Shown here: piece after piece, positions 23,840 to 34,919 of the stretch | How the letters are laid out: each line of letters starts with the position of its first letter | Position numbering within the stretch: position 1 is the stretch's first letter | Source of the DNA: Pyrrhosoma nymphula | Taxonomy: Eukaryota; Arthropoda; Insecta; Odonata; Coenagrionidae | Direction: 5' to 3' | DNA: 64,000 nucleotides | Assembly (NCBI GenBank): GCA_963573305.1 | Contig: OY754332.1 | Span: forward strand, 55,465,559 to 55,529,558 | Translations under genes and position numbers: made by a program | Notes under the pieces: model-generated | What the model was told of the DNA's origin: nothing | Database searches by the model: none | The model's input: only the letters and a program-made list of their open reading frames with translations

Positions 23840-24848
23840 ACTGGGAATCGATAACCTACCTTCGGAGCTACTGAATAATCTAGGTAGTAAGGGGAGAAAA
23901 TCGTTTTCCGAACTTATTCGCAGGATCTACGAGGAAGCAGTATGGCCATTGGATTTCGTGAAAACAGTATTAATACCTATTCCGAAGAAGAAGAAAGCGT
24001 CAGAATGCGAGGAGTATAGAACAATCAGTTTAATTTCGCACGCGGCAAAAGTCTTGCTTAGAATACTAAATAGTAGGTTGGAGAGCAGAGCTAACTGCTT
24101 TTTAGGCGATGACCAATTTGGGTTCAGGAATGGGAGGGCAACCAGAGACGCGATTGCGGTAATGAGGGCACTTATAGATAGAAACATAGAGCATAATCAG
24201 GATGTTTTCGATTGCTTTGTAGATTTTCAAAAGGCGTTTGACAGAGTAAACTGGGAGAGATTAATGCAGATAAAGGGGAAAATAGGAATAGATTGGCGTG
24301 ATAGGAGACTCATCCGAAACTTATATATGGGTCAGAGGGCTCAGGTAAGGATAGCTGAGGGTGAATCAGGGTGGGCAGTTATAGGTCGCGGGGCGCGGCA
24401 AGGGTGCCCGTTGTCGCCTTTACTTTTTAACATCTATGCTGAGGAAATGGTAAGAGAGACATGGGATGAGCTAGATGTAGTAATGAAAGTAGGAGGCCAG
24501 TGGATAAAGTCGGTTACATTCGCAGACGACCAGGCGTTGGTCAGTCGGTCATCGAAAGGATTGCAAACTTTAGTAGATGCACTGGAAAAGCAGTGTGAGA
24601 AATACAGATTGAAGATAAATAATAAGAAAACAAAAGTAATGAGATTCTCTAGGATAAAGAAAGCGAAGCTGGTGATAAGAGTAGGAAGTCACAAACTGGA
24701 GCAAGTAGAACAATTTAATTACTTGGATAGAACGCTAGAAGAAACAGGGCATAGTAGCAAAGACATTAGGAAGAGAATAGCGCTAGTGAAGGAAGCGTTT
24801 AATAATAGAAGGGAGCTGATGACGGGGACCTTAAGTCAGGATGTATAA
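23763..24848 (+). pseudogene. RTE-like reverse transcriptase, 361-codon open frame
   Basis: The first ~25 codons have no RTE similarity; they are host flank read in frame, so the true protein began far upstream. From 'NLPSELLNNLG' (about residue 31) the RT blocks are intact: 'VLIPIPKKKKASECEEYR' near 68, 'DQFGFRNGRATRDAI' near 117, 'FVDFQKAFDRVNW' near 152, 'RQGCPLSPLLF' near 210, and catalytic FADD at 24519-24530 (about residue 253). A TAA at 24846-24848, followed by a one-base frame shift, separates this from the C-terminal frame. Apart from these two lesions the RT core is unusually well preserved for the window. The reaction would be target-primed reverse transcription of the element RNA. 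Confidence 0.88.
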
Positions 24849-25330
24849 AAGAGGCTGGTGAAGAGCTTGTGAGATATCGAGTGTGGCGTTGTATGGTGCA
24901 GAAACGTGGACCTTGAGAAAAGAAGACGGAAATAGGCTGAAGGCATTCGAGATGTGGGTGTGGAGGAGGATGGAGAAAGTGCGTTGGACGGAAAGAAAGA
25001 CAAATGAGGAAGTGATTGACATGGTGGACGAGAAGAGGAAACTTATAGATGAGATTAGGAGAAGACAGGGTAAGTGGCTGAATGGAGTAATGTGGGACGA
25101 TGGTATGCTGAAGGCCGTGATAGAGAGCAGGATGATGCGTAAGCGGGGAAGGGGAAGGAAGAGAATCGGTTTACTGAACGGGATGAAGAAAGGTAGGACT
25201 TATGCTGAGATGAAGAAAGAAATACTAGAGGTAGAAATGGCACGGCACGTGTAAGAGTTCCTTCGATATTTTCTGGCTTTCATCACAACCTACCTTTAAC
25301 CGGTAGATTACTGTAATGAATAAATGTGAC
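23840..25330 (+). mobile_element. RTE-like retrotransposon, best-preserved copy, 5'-truncated
   Basis: Begins inside the RT entrance at about 23840 and ends in a 'ccggtagattactgtaatgaataaat' 3' tail. That tail recurs in reverse orientation near 62845, identifying the shared 3' end of the family. A SINE-like repeat starts 140 bp further on. Confidence 0.85.
24883..25254 (+). pseudogene. RTE-like C-terminal domain, separate frame
   Basis: Carries the RTE C-terminal signature 'LYGAETWTLRKED' followed by 'FEMWVWRRM', 'TNEEVIDMV' and an Arg/Lys-rich 'MRKRGRGRKR' stretch, and ends shortly before the element's 3' tail. It is offset by one base from the RT frame, so it is the same ORF after a frameshift. 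The matching region of other copies is at 30285-30088 and near 63180-63060 on the minus strand. Confidence 0.85.
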
Positions 25331-25470
25331 CGAATTAGAACCTGTGCCACAAATAGTGGCAAAGATGCGCTTAGTTTGCCAAACAACCGACCATATTGGC
25401 TGTGCAACTAATTTTGTCACAAACTTAATTTAATATACTTTCTAAACTAACTTTAGAAATTTCATACCAT

Positions 25471-26010
25471 ACTAAGTTAATTAGGTCCACAAGCATTCGG
25501 AAATAGTTCGGAATGAAATTGGGGACTGGGTTTGGGAGAAGGCATGAGTGAATACTGGCTTCCCATCCGAAGCCTGGGTTCGAATCCCGGCAGTTGCAGT
25601 ATTATTTAATTGAATCCCGATTCATGCTAGGGTCCCATGCGGAGTGCACTTAGAGTGAAGTACATACTTTGTCCGTTGGACGGGAAATATTGATGCAGAC
25701 CCTTTGGTTCCGTTTCTAATGATTCGAATAATGCTGCCGCCGAGTTTTTCTCCGTCTGTCTTTAACACCCTGATCCTTCAATTGCCAATCAACCCAACAA
25801 TCGTTTAAAGGCTCGAATGACCTAAGTTGTCGATCACCTCCACGAAGTGCCAATAAAATTGGAAGAGAATAGTTATCAGACTATGAAGTTACTACTTACA
25901 CAAAAGAACGAAGTTTACAAAGAAACAGTGATTCCCGCGGAATCATTCACTTCCTGAAAACATCGCGAAAACATTCAAATTTACTAAAGGGTGAGTACCC
26001 TCATCTTTGG
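25471..26010 (+). repeat. SINE-like repeat family A, copy 2
   Basis: 25471-25848 is nearly identical to 1-380, with the same GGTTCGAATCCC B-box-like word. Downstream, 25849-26010 still aligns with the diverged copy at 29506-29650 (shared 'actacttacac', 'gaagtttacaaagaa' and 'aaaggtgagtac'-type blocks). The full family unit is therefore longer than the part shared with copy 1, about 540 bp. Confidence 0.75.
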
Positions 26011-26249
26011 CGTCGCAGTCAATCCTCCATTATGTCCTTTTTAATTTTTCAACCACTTTACATGAGAGCCAGTAGATTTCATTTTTCAAATCAAGAGGTA
26101 ATCAAAATGTTTCAGAAGTGAAATTACATTTGACTTTCATTTTGCCAACCATTGCATTGAATAAATGATGTGGCACGCTATGACACGCACGGGTACAATG
26201 TTTCTTCCCCATGGTGTCATCGAGACTGTGCCGTGCTGCGGGAATAGTA

Positions 26250-27538
26250 GCTGGCGAGCATAAACTCCTTTTCATTCTTCTTGATTTAACTTCTTATTGG
26301 TTATCTCCCTTTCCGAGACATCCTGGGCATGGTTCCCATATCAACAGACTCTAGATACAGATATTCTATAGAAGAGGAAAAACTGCAGCGGACATGTCTA
26401 CTTTAGGAATACAAAAGCTCTTTATTCTCTTAATTACCTCGAGCATCATACTGTGCCATATAAGAATCCGAGAAAATCAAAAAGAAGTTCTCTCATTACC
26501 TTCGTCAAAGCGAAAATGGATCCCCAGTTATTTATTTGAGGACGGATTTGAATAAGTGTAGCTGGTTTTCAAGGTTAAAGAGGAGGGGTGGCAATCCCCA
26601 AATATTGAAGTTAGAAAATCTTGAAGTCAGAGGAAATTCAAATAAAGTCGAAAGAAAATATCAAAACATTTTCTCCGGCCCTGATAACCTGCGCACGATT
26701 ACACCGCAAACATGCGGTCTATGAATAAATACAGCCTTGCTAATCGATGTTAGAAAACCAGTGAGTGTAGACTGGAAACAGTCACTTGTAATGAAAGCAT
26801 TCTTTTTAAATAAATATACTCCACAACCACATCTCAGCAAATTATCATTGCGTATCAATACATAATTTTCCAAGCTCTCGGCAGGAACAGAGGGTCCAAC
26901 CAAGACTCAGAGATCGCAATCACATGATATTGACCACGAAGAAAAAAATGGGGAAATTGATCGATGCAGGCTAGCCGTGACTGAGCGTTGCCGTGAAATA
27001 TGTTTAAGGTGGGACACAGAATCCCGTTTTGAAAATTTGAATTCCCGTTCTCGGGTGAGTTCAATAGGTTAATTTCATGCGCGTCTCCTACCACTTGAAT
27101 ATTCTAGCTCGTGTAATTAGAAAACAAGAAAATAATTTTCAGTGCGTAGTTAGTCTCAGAAATAGATAGATGGAGAGCAGCAAATTTTGTAAAAAGTTGT
27201 CACGATAAACTTAGCAGTGTTACGGAATTGTCAAATGAAATAGTGTGGGAATCTCCAACTGATGAAAGGGAATACTATATATTTTCCGCATATTCGAATC
27301 AGGCACTTTTTTAGCGGACTTTCAGCATATTTTGCTAGAGCCAACGTATTACTGTAGAAAATATCACAATCATAAGGTATAGAAAATTGACTGCAGAACC
27401 CATAGATTTCAAATGTCATTATTCCCGCATACAATACGGGATTATAAATGCGACGATCGATCAAATCTATTAACCTTCCAACCTCTGGCAGAGTATACTT
27501 TTTACTAGTGTATAACAATATAATTTTTGTACACTAGG
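26250..27538 (-). mobile_element. LINE 5' segment, copy 1 of a 1.3-kb repeat
   Basis: Nearly collinear with 35537-36945. On the minus strand it contains the beginning of an APE-type endonuclease and upstream noncoding or ORF1-like sequence; no RT is present. Both copies stop at nearly the same points, so the repeat is a defined unit and not a random truncation. Confidence 0.7.
26760..27094 (-). pseudogene. Start of a non-LTR retrotransposon endonuclease
   Basis: Read on the minus strand: 'NIFHGNAQSRLACIDQF' near 27010, then the catalytic-Glu block 'ISESWLDPL' near 26915, then 'IRNDNLLRCGCGVYLF' near 26865-26815. This matches the N-terminal third of CR1/Jockey-group endonucleases ('SE.WL', 'RNDR..RGGGV'). 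It is split by a frameshift and ends before the other catalytic motifs. Confidence 0.75.
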
Positions 27539-27722
27539 CAAAAAATTATAAAGGTGGAAAGTGAACTTATTAATATACCAACTGATGTGGGAGAAGCCTT
27601 GATTCCAAAATTCAAGAATGTTATGCAAAGGAAAGATGTCCAGAAAATTTAAAACATTTTATTAGGGACTTCCGGTTGCTCCAGGACCAAAAAAGACAGC
27701 AGAATAGCTTGCATAATTTATG

Positions 27723-27851
27723 TGTTGCCCTATCACCTCATGCGAGGTTGAGAGGTCATTTTCATACTATAGAAATATCCAGACTGACTCTCGGCATCAG
27801 TTTACAGGACAACATTTAGAGAAATATGTTGTTATAAATAATTTAACGTAA
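27723..27851 (+). pseudogene. hAT transposase C-terminal dimerisation segment
   Basis: The plus strand reads 'PITSCEVERSFSYYRNI' followed by a 'FTGQHLEKYVV' block and a stop at 27849. The 'EVERSFS' and 'N/H-L-E-K' pattern is the conserved hAT C-terminal dimerisation region. An upstream stop near 27714 shows this copy is broken. The partner copy at 50678 keeps the frame open slightly further upstream. Confidence 0.8.
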
Positions 27852-28019
27852 CTTGAAATAAGTAAACCTTTTGTATTTTATGTTTCATTAGATGATAAGC
27901 TAATTTTATTAGAAGTTTTATTTTCTATCCTCTCCATCAGTTCCAAAAAATATTAGTCGTGTATTTTAGCCCAAGCTTTAAATTTCAAATGCTTCTTTGT
28001 GGCAATAAGTCGCATGACG

Positions 28020-28200
28020 TTACTAGCCGGTCACGGAGGCGGCGGGGTTAAGTCGTCGCCTGCTAATCTTGGGATTACGAGTTCGAATCCCGCCTGGGTG
28101 GGTATTTCACCACCCAAGGCATAGATGTATGACAAGTTGTGTTTGTCTGGTCCCTGGAAAACCTGATTACAAACTTAGCATTTTGGGATTCCAGGACCGA
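28020..28200 (+). repeat. tRNA-like SINE, family B, copy 1
   Basis: A tRNA-like head with 'GAGTTCGAATCCC' at about 28079 (B-box) is followed by 'gcctgggtggg'. Related copies are at 36957-37130 and 50960-51080. The head does not close into a full cloverleaf with an amino-acceptor stem, so it is a SINE and not a tRNA gene. Confidence 0.7.
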
Positions 28201-29154
28201 CGATATCGTCCGAAATGTAACAAATATTTTAAGCGCCTATTTGTAAGAGACTATTTTGAAACGTTTAGTGCCTATTTCTTCATTTTTAGTGCCTAAATGT
28301 CTTCAGCTTAATCATGAGAAACAGGATAGTACGTATGAGGTTTAATGTAGTGCTCTGCTTATTCCCCGGAAATGGATGTTTTAAGAAGGGAAATAATATG
28401 TGATTTCACGGATAACTGTAAATAAATAACATATACGAAGGTAAATAATACTGTTTATATTGATTTCCTTGATGAGGGAAACTTATTTATTTGATACCTA
28501 TCGTTTCGCATTTTATGGTTTAATATTGTTCTCTACCCTTTAGTGACCATTATTAAAAATGTTGCTCATGAATAAGGGACGGTAAATCTACAGTGTTAGC
28601 ATTTAATTTCTTAACCCTACTTCAATGACAACCCAAAAATTATGGTTAATACATAACCAACGCAGTAGATTAAGCACCTTCACAGTCATAAAATATGTAG
28701 TAAAACATTAATTGGTACAAGTTTCGTTCAACGTCCATTAACTAGGTGCTACAGGAGAAATGAGAGTTATGTGACCAAACAAGAATAGGAATAAGATTAA
28801 GGAATATATATGAATTTCAAAAGAAAAATAAGTCATATTCTCTTGTGTAATTAACTTTACACGTTCCGTGCTCATGACGTAACATCTACGTTACGGCAGT
28901 CCCTTGCGAGTGACTGATGACGTAGTCACCCGACGACCCGATCTTTTTTCAGATTTTCTTTGAATTTGCTAATGCTCTCACCCAATGATGGTCTCCTACA
29001 CCCTTCAGATACCGCCACGTCACTTTTAACTACGACTACTTATTCAACCAGTAAACTCGCATCATTGGCAGATAACCTTTTTAAATTATAAGGTTGACCT
29101 AACATCCGTAACCCGGAAGACACGCTCGTGAGTGGCAAGCTAGCCTAGAGTAGT

Positions 29155-29650
29155 GTAGCAAGCCTACAGAACAGGCTCGAAAGGGAATAAGAAATCAATT
29201 TTGTGAGTACACTGTCTTCCTATCCGACGGCCTAGAATAGCGACGCCGCCGTTGCTGTGATATTTCATTTGAATTGTAGTCCATTTAAGGGCACAGTGCG
29301 TACCTAATTCGTACACCGTATATTAGGTTTAGCTGTAGGCTCCTTTGCTCCTTTCCTCTTGATTGATAAAATGATGACGCCAACTTTTTCTCTGCCCGTC
29401 CTTCACTCCCTTAATGATCCATCAACTACTACTCCGCCCAGCTTTTCATAAAAGGTGCATATGGCCTTAGTTGGCGGTCACCTCCACAAATTATCAACTA
29501 TTTGGCAAGGGAATATTTATCATATTACGGATTACTACTCACACGATGAGTGAAGTATACAATGAATCAGTTATATGTCTGGAATTATTCGCCATTTAAA
29601 TTTTCTCACAGCCATTTCATTCCACATGGGGTGACTACCTCCAACGTAAA
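29155..29650 (+). repeat. SINE-like repeat family A, diverged copy 3
   Basis: Blocks such as 'tatttcatttgaat', 'tgatgacgccaactttttctctgcccgtc' and 'cacctccacaaa' align in order with 1-380 and 25471-26010. The B-box word is lost. Confidence 0.6.
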
Positions 29651-29745
29651 TGCTTCAACTTACCCCAAAGTACTGATATAAGACACTGTCTCCGGCGTTA
29701 CTTTGTGGAACTCTTTCATCTTTTTCAATAATAATAAACACTTGG

Positions 29746-29860
29746 TTGTTATTCCACACTTTATTGGAAACAAAACGACCCGGGTTATTGGAAACAAAAC
29801 GACCGGCATGACATGCTGAAACCCGGGTCGTTTTGTTTCCAATAAAGTGTGGAATAACAA
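29746..29860. repeat. Perfect 41-bp inverted repeat
   Basis: 29746-29786 is the exact reverse complement of 29820-29860. The 33-bp loop holds a partial third copy of the arm ('ttattggaaacaaaacgacc') and a small 'gcatgacatgc' palindrome. Perfect arms indicate a recent origin or gene conversion between arms. Confidence 0.9.
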
Positions 29861-29989
29861 CAAAGTACTGAGTTTAATAGGTTGCATTTTATTATTTTTT
29901 AAATAATCCAAAGGTTGAAGAAGGTTTTAATGGATGTTTCCTACGTATGTTTGCATAAAAAAGGCCCTATCTATGTATAGCATTACATT

Positions 29990-31500
29990 ATGATCTTTCA
30001 TCTCATCGTGTATCCTACCATCCTCTATCCTGTCCTTAAAATCTATTATCTTTATCTTTCCCTTCCCTACTAGCTCTACATCAATTCCTATACCACGGCC
30101 TTAAGCGATTCATCGCCGCTAATTACATCTTCCAAACACCTACTCCTCCAACTAATCTCATCCAGAAGTTTCCTTTCATTGCCCAATATATCAAGTACTT
30201 CCTCATTTGTCATCCTCAATGTCTGCCGCAAAATTTTCCATCCTCCTCCACACCTACATCTCGAACGCCTGCAGCATTTTCTCATGCAATGCTAACTCCA
30301 TATTGAACTCTTCGTCATATTCCTACCCAGGGCTTCCTATTGCTGAATGCTTCTTTCGCTAGCGATATTCTCATCCCAGTGCTTTTGCTACCATACCCAT
30401 TTTCTACAAACGTACTACCCAAGCAATGAAATTGCTCTACTTGTTCTAGTTTCTCCACTCCTAAGTTTATGGCCAACCTCGCTTTCTTTCTTCATGAGAA
30501 TCTCATTAATTTTGTTACCTTATGGCTTATCTTTATTTCATATTTCCTGAAATGAGTTATTGTTCCATCTACTTAAGCTTGCATATACTTTTAATGCATC
30601 CACTAAAACTCCCTTGGATGATAAAATAACCAAAGCCTGGTCGTCCGCGAATCTAATCGACTTTATCAGCTGGACTCACACTGTCATTTCAACATCTATA
30701 TCTTCCAGAGCCTCTCGTTCTGTTTTCTTGAGATAATTGAGAATCAATTAGCTCATTTTTTAGCGTCCTAAGTATTATTCTAAGTAACGCTTTTTCTGCG
30801 TGAAAATTTAACTAATTGCACTACAGGCCTCGCATTAAGGACTGTTTTTACGAAATCCTCTGGCATTTTCGAGAAAAGGTTGGCCCTCTCTAATTGCCTA
30901 AATAAATTTTTAACTCCGAAGGCATGATATCCACCACGACGACTTGTCTTGCCTTCATCTCTCGTGATGCCTTTTCTATTTCGTTGTCGATTATCTCCGG
31001 GCTGAGGTTATTCCTCTCCGTCGCTCCCTCGCCCTCCATATCTAAGTTCACGTTTCCCTTTCTGCTGTCATGAAGCTCCTTTACTGCTTTTCTCCACTTA
31101 TCTTCAATATCTCCTTGTTTGATTAATATCTTACCTTTTGTGCCCTTATCCGTTGCCCTTACGGCTCGAACACACCTTCACTTTAACTTATAGCGCACCT
31201 TTTTCCCCTTCTCTGTAACTTTTCCATTTCTTTTCATTGTCCTTTCAACCATTTGTCCTTCATACGTTTAGTATTTATCCTAACTTTATTATTTAATTCC
31301 TTATACCTTTTCCTGTCAATTTAAATATTGAAGTTTGTCCAATACGTTCTCTACTCTATTTTCCTAATCATTTCCTTTGTGACTCATTGCTCCCTCATAC
31401 TAACTGCTTTCATTAATCCTATTTGTTTCCCTGCCGCTCTTGCTCTGCCTGTTGTTTTACTCTCCCATGTGATTTGCTTCGTTTCTTTTCAATTGCACGT
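29990..31500 (-). pseudogene. RTE-like retrotransposon, RT and C-terminal part, degraded
   Basis: Minus-strand reading gives the C-terminal 'MTNEEVLDILGNERKLLDEI' block (30210-30150), the catalytic FADD followed by Q-A-L at 30652-30638, and the upstream linker region (31120-30930, 'EIDNEIEKASREM'-type sequence). Numerous stops break it. 30575-31497 is closely matched by 49197-50021. The endonuclease domain of what is probably the same insertion lies at 32380-33400. Confidence 0.8.
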
Positions 31501-32379
31501 GGTATTCCCTTCTTTTCGTCCCTAATCTCATTTAATAGCCATTTTTATTAATTTTTGTAGTGTGCATGTTTTTCAGTGGGAATAGGCCGCTCCATTTAAC
31601 GAAGTTCGAAGCTAATCTTTTTTCTGACAAAGTCTGAAACGTTTTTCGATCCCCAATAAACTGCGTTCTAATAGACCACAAACTTACGATTTCGGCACCA
31701 ACGTTATGGCAACATATCTTTGGCTGCAAAGTTACAGGGACCAAACATTAACTGAACAATGGATGCTGAGGTAGGTTTGACCCAATCATACTGCGAGTGG
31801 AAAAAAATGTACAAGATTTGATATACTTACGACAATGGAATTTATGCTCAATCTAAAGAATTTTAACACGCTAAAAACATATGTTTTCTCATTATTCCAC
31901 TTTCTTCGACTACATTTTGAGTACGCTTTAGGCATCTTAAGGCAAGGATAGAAATACGAAATAGTCACGAAACGAGTAAAAGTCAGAGGATTTTAGGCTG
32001 TGCAGCCAGTGGAAGGTATGGAGTAAGAGCCGCGAAAAAAGTCTGCGGCTGTCGCAAGGCTAAGTTTAAAATAAAAATCAGGACGCTTCAAGTTTCAACT
32101 TAACGCAGAAGATATTATTTTACCATAAGATTAAATCTGTGGTGAAGACCAGAGGTTGAAATTATGGGCTGCACAAAATCGAAATCTAGGCTAACGAATT
32201 TCACCCTTCGACGAGAAAATGACGACGACATCATTAATCGAGGGAGGGACTATTTAGGCCAGTCACTTTATACATCCGACCTTGCAAAAGGCCATTTACC
32301 TCTTATTTTTTAATATGTTGCTAGGATCTATGCCGATACTAAAGAATTCCATTTAGAATTCCTTTTTACCTTTCTTTTC
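31501..32379. other. Sequence separating the two halves of the RTE copy
   Basis: Not RTE-like. It includes a block at 32080-32150 that resembles 1060-1150 and 9985-10050. It is probably one or more later insertions, but no ends could be fixed. Confidence 0.4.
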
Positions 32380-33400
32380 CATTGCTTTTGTATGGTTTCC
32401 AACCTTTTCTGCTTTGCCTAGAGTAATTTCATTAGCCAATATGTTTTCAGATTACTCCAGTCTCTCCACCAGCCAGTGATATTTGTTGATCATTTTAGTC
32501 TTTCAAACTTAAGCTGACGTCTCATCATGGCCAAATTGTGATTACTGTCAATATCCTTACCAGGGAAATTCTTACTGACTCTTACAACATTTTTAAATGA
32601 CTGTTCCACTATTATAAAAATAATTTTGAAGCGTTTCAAGTCTCCTGGCATTTTCCACATTTATCTTATTAGGGGATGGTTGCCATGCAATGCGTTTGAG
32701 AAGATGAGGCCATTTTGTATTTCAACTCAGGATTCCGTCTCCCCAGGGTTCTGTTTTCCAAAACCATAGGTACTTCTCTACTGTCTTACTTTTTTGCCCT
32801 TCCCAAAAAACCGCATTCCGGTGCCTAAGAATAATTAATTTTTCTTTCCAATTTCACATTCCCTATCAATTCCACTTCCACATTCCTTATCAATTCTTCT
32901 ATTCCTTCGTGCATATATTCTACGACGTCATCTTCATAATATGACGTGGGCATGTGTGTTTACTAGTACTTTTACCGTATCTTTAGGTTTTGATTCTAGT
33001 ATAACCATAATATTCTTTCACTGTATTGAAAATAGCTTTTCACTCACATACCGCTAATTTTCCTGAGTATTACACTAAGATCTGCGTTTCCATTCGTTGA
33101 TCCGGAGTGGATTATCCGTTAGTTGCCGCTCAAGAATTCACCTTCTTCGGGCCATTTCATTTCGCTATTACCTAAAACATCCAAATCCATTCTCCTCATC
33201 TCCATTGTCACGTTATCAAGTATTCCACAGCCTTTCTTCATTCCAGGAACCAATCCTAAAATTCTGTTTTTCGTTCTTGACTAATGTACTCTCTCAAGTA
33301 GTCTCCGACTGGAGATATAAATTGCGACTAGTTAACCTCAGTAATATTTTACACGAGAGGATTCAATTACTCCTTTTATTATAAAACATGTCAAAGAAAT
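32380..33400 (-). pseudogene. RTE-like APE endonuclease domain, degraded
   Basis: On the minus strand the domain starts near 33230 with 'VTMEMRRMDLDVLGNSEMKW', continues with 'SGSTNGNADL' near 33100 and 'ESKPKDTVKVLV' near 32995, and ends with the catalytic-His region 'FPGKDIDSNHNLAMM' near 32560. The Asp-His of the usual S-D-H triad reads N-H here, a lost residue. It is in the same orientation as 31500-29990, so the two together approximate a near-full-length RTE copy. Confidence 0.75.
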
Positions 33401-33479
33401 AGTTGAAGAATTGTTCTCCTCAAGCTGGTCGCTTCCCGTTACCTTCCACTTCCCAGTTGCTACTACAGCCGTTTAGTTA

Positions 33480-34735
33480 AATATATTACCGAGCCCGCAG
33501 TGCAACGGGTGTTGCTTTACTGTCCCACGCGGTCTCCACCTTCCATGAGCATGTATATTCGCATATGCATGTTCGTGTCCACCTTTACTCATGTGAAGGA
33601 GAGTTGATGACCCCTCCTCCGGAATCCTGGCTGCCTGCTAGTTGGTGACAGCCATTCACCAAGTCACGGCATCTTCACGGGTTTTCGACTATCGGCTATC
33701 GTTTCGAATATCACTTCTATTATCCCGCCATCCTCATACTCACCCAGATATCACTTATATTATTCCGCCATCATTTTAAGTGGTATCAGCTTCTTAAAGC
33801 TGAATTCACGGAAAGCTTTACGAAGGGGATTGTGGCAGATGATCCGTCGAAAGTGATGCATGGAGCACGGAATAGAATGGAACAACATTTGCGACATCAT
33901 ACATATTGACCACTGCATTGTTGACCACATTGGGAGTTATGTCAAATAAGCGGATTATTTCCACCATGGTAAATATATCGGCACATCGGCGAAGGGGCGA
34001 TTCCTTTGTGGTAGACGCTAGGCGTCAGGACCGTGAAACTACGTGTTAAAATAGCGTTCACTGGGAGCAACTAGTTCTGTGAGTCTCAGATTTAAGCATG
34101 TTGGGAGTTGTAGACGTTTGGCATTAGTGGTTTAACTGAATCGTGACGTGTAGTGATGTGACGTTTTGTCGACTACTCGCTAATATCATCGCATGATTAT
34201 TTAATATCTATTCTTCATTTCTTTTATGTTTTATAATCTTATATAAAAAAAGAATGGTTTTCAGTTCGTTTTTTATGCAATTTCATACCATTAATGCAAT
34301 TGAGATGAGACTTTGGTGAGTGGTTGTGTGCGTGCCCATATAGGTTTCTGAATTATAAAAATGGCAATTTTGGGGTTTTTTTTACCCCAATATTGTTAAC
34401 ATTAACTCCCATAAGGAAAGCATTGAATTCTGTGCAAGTTTTTCTTTAATTGATTTTTTTAATTACTTGCACTCAAGGTATTGGATAGAAATTGATATCA
34501 TAGAATGCATAAAAGAATTCATTATTTAATTCTTTCACTCAATTTTCTTATACACTTCGTTTTTGTCCAAGTATTGCGTTTTTATCTCGAAATTCATCAA
34601 TTTTTCTTCCATTTCAACAATACAAAATTTCCTTGACAATCAGGCGTGAATATACTTTTAATCGTGATTTCATTGCTGCAAGAGTGAATGGCTATTCACT
34701 CCTTCAGAATTTAAAGGCCAAGTTCAGCGACTAAT
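33480..34735. other. No gene seen; contains a dispersed repeat block
   Basis: 33780-33970 aligns with 46100-46320 (shared 'catttgc.acatcatac' and 'gggagtt..gtcaa.taagcg' blocks). The remainder is unannotated AT-rich sequence. Confidence 0.45.
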
Positions 34736-34741
34736 ATGATA

Positions 34742-34918
34742 GTTGTAGCCAAACGAATACAGTTCCCCGTTCTCCTTGCCTTCTCAATGGCCATCAAAAA
34801 GGTACAAAGACTATCGCTTGTGTGTAGATTAAATTTGGAAAATCCATGGTTTTCACGTGTTCAATTATATGTTGCATGCACACGTGTGGAACAGTCCAGT
34901 AATATCAAATTCAACATC
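34742..34918 (+). pseudogene. Helitron/Pif1-type helicase, C-terminal motifs (displaced)
   Basis: The plus strand reads 'RIQFPVLLAFSMAIKKVQ' and then 'LNLENPWFSRVQLYVACTRV'. These are the last conserved motifs of the Pif1-family helicase domain of Helitrons ('QFP..LAFAMTI.KAQGQSL', 'QLYVA.SRV'). The usual G-Q-S of the motif is R-L-S here. In a normal protein this segment would lie downstream of the segment at 34920-35547; here it lies upstream, so the gene order is permuted. Confidence 0.85.
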
Positions 34919-34919
34919 A

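Larger units (their letters stand above)
27652..28972 (+). mobile_element. hAT-derived unit containing a SINE, copy 1
   Basis: About 1.32 kb shared with 50588-51891 at high identity. It begins with the last coding part of a hAT transposase, then has a tRNA-like SINE (28020-28200), AT-rich 3' sequence, and a terminal block with clustered TGACGTA words (28872-28925). The two copies start and stop at the same sequence ('agggacttc' and 'gaatttgct'). The SINE insertion therefore predates their separation. No TIR pair or 8-bp target duplication could be fixed. Confidence 0.7.

Noticed and set aside
28040..28100. Possible tRNA gene (B-box word), also at 100-125, 25570-25595 and 36985-37035
   Set aside because: No complete cloverleaf with an acceptor stem, and the words belong to dispersed repeats, so SINE heads are the better reading.
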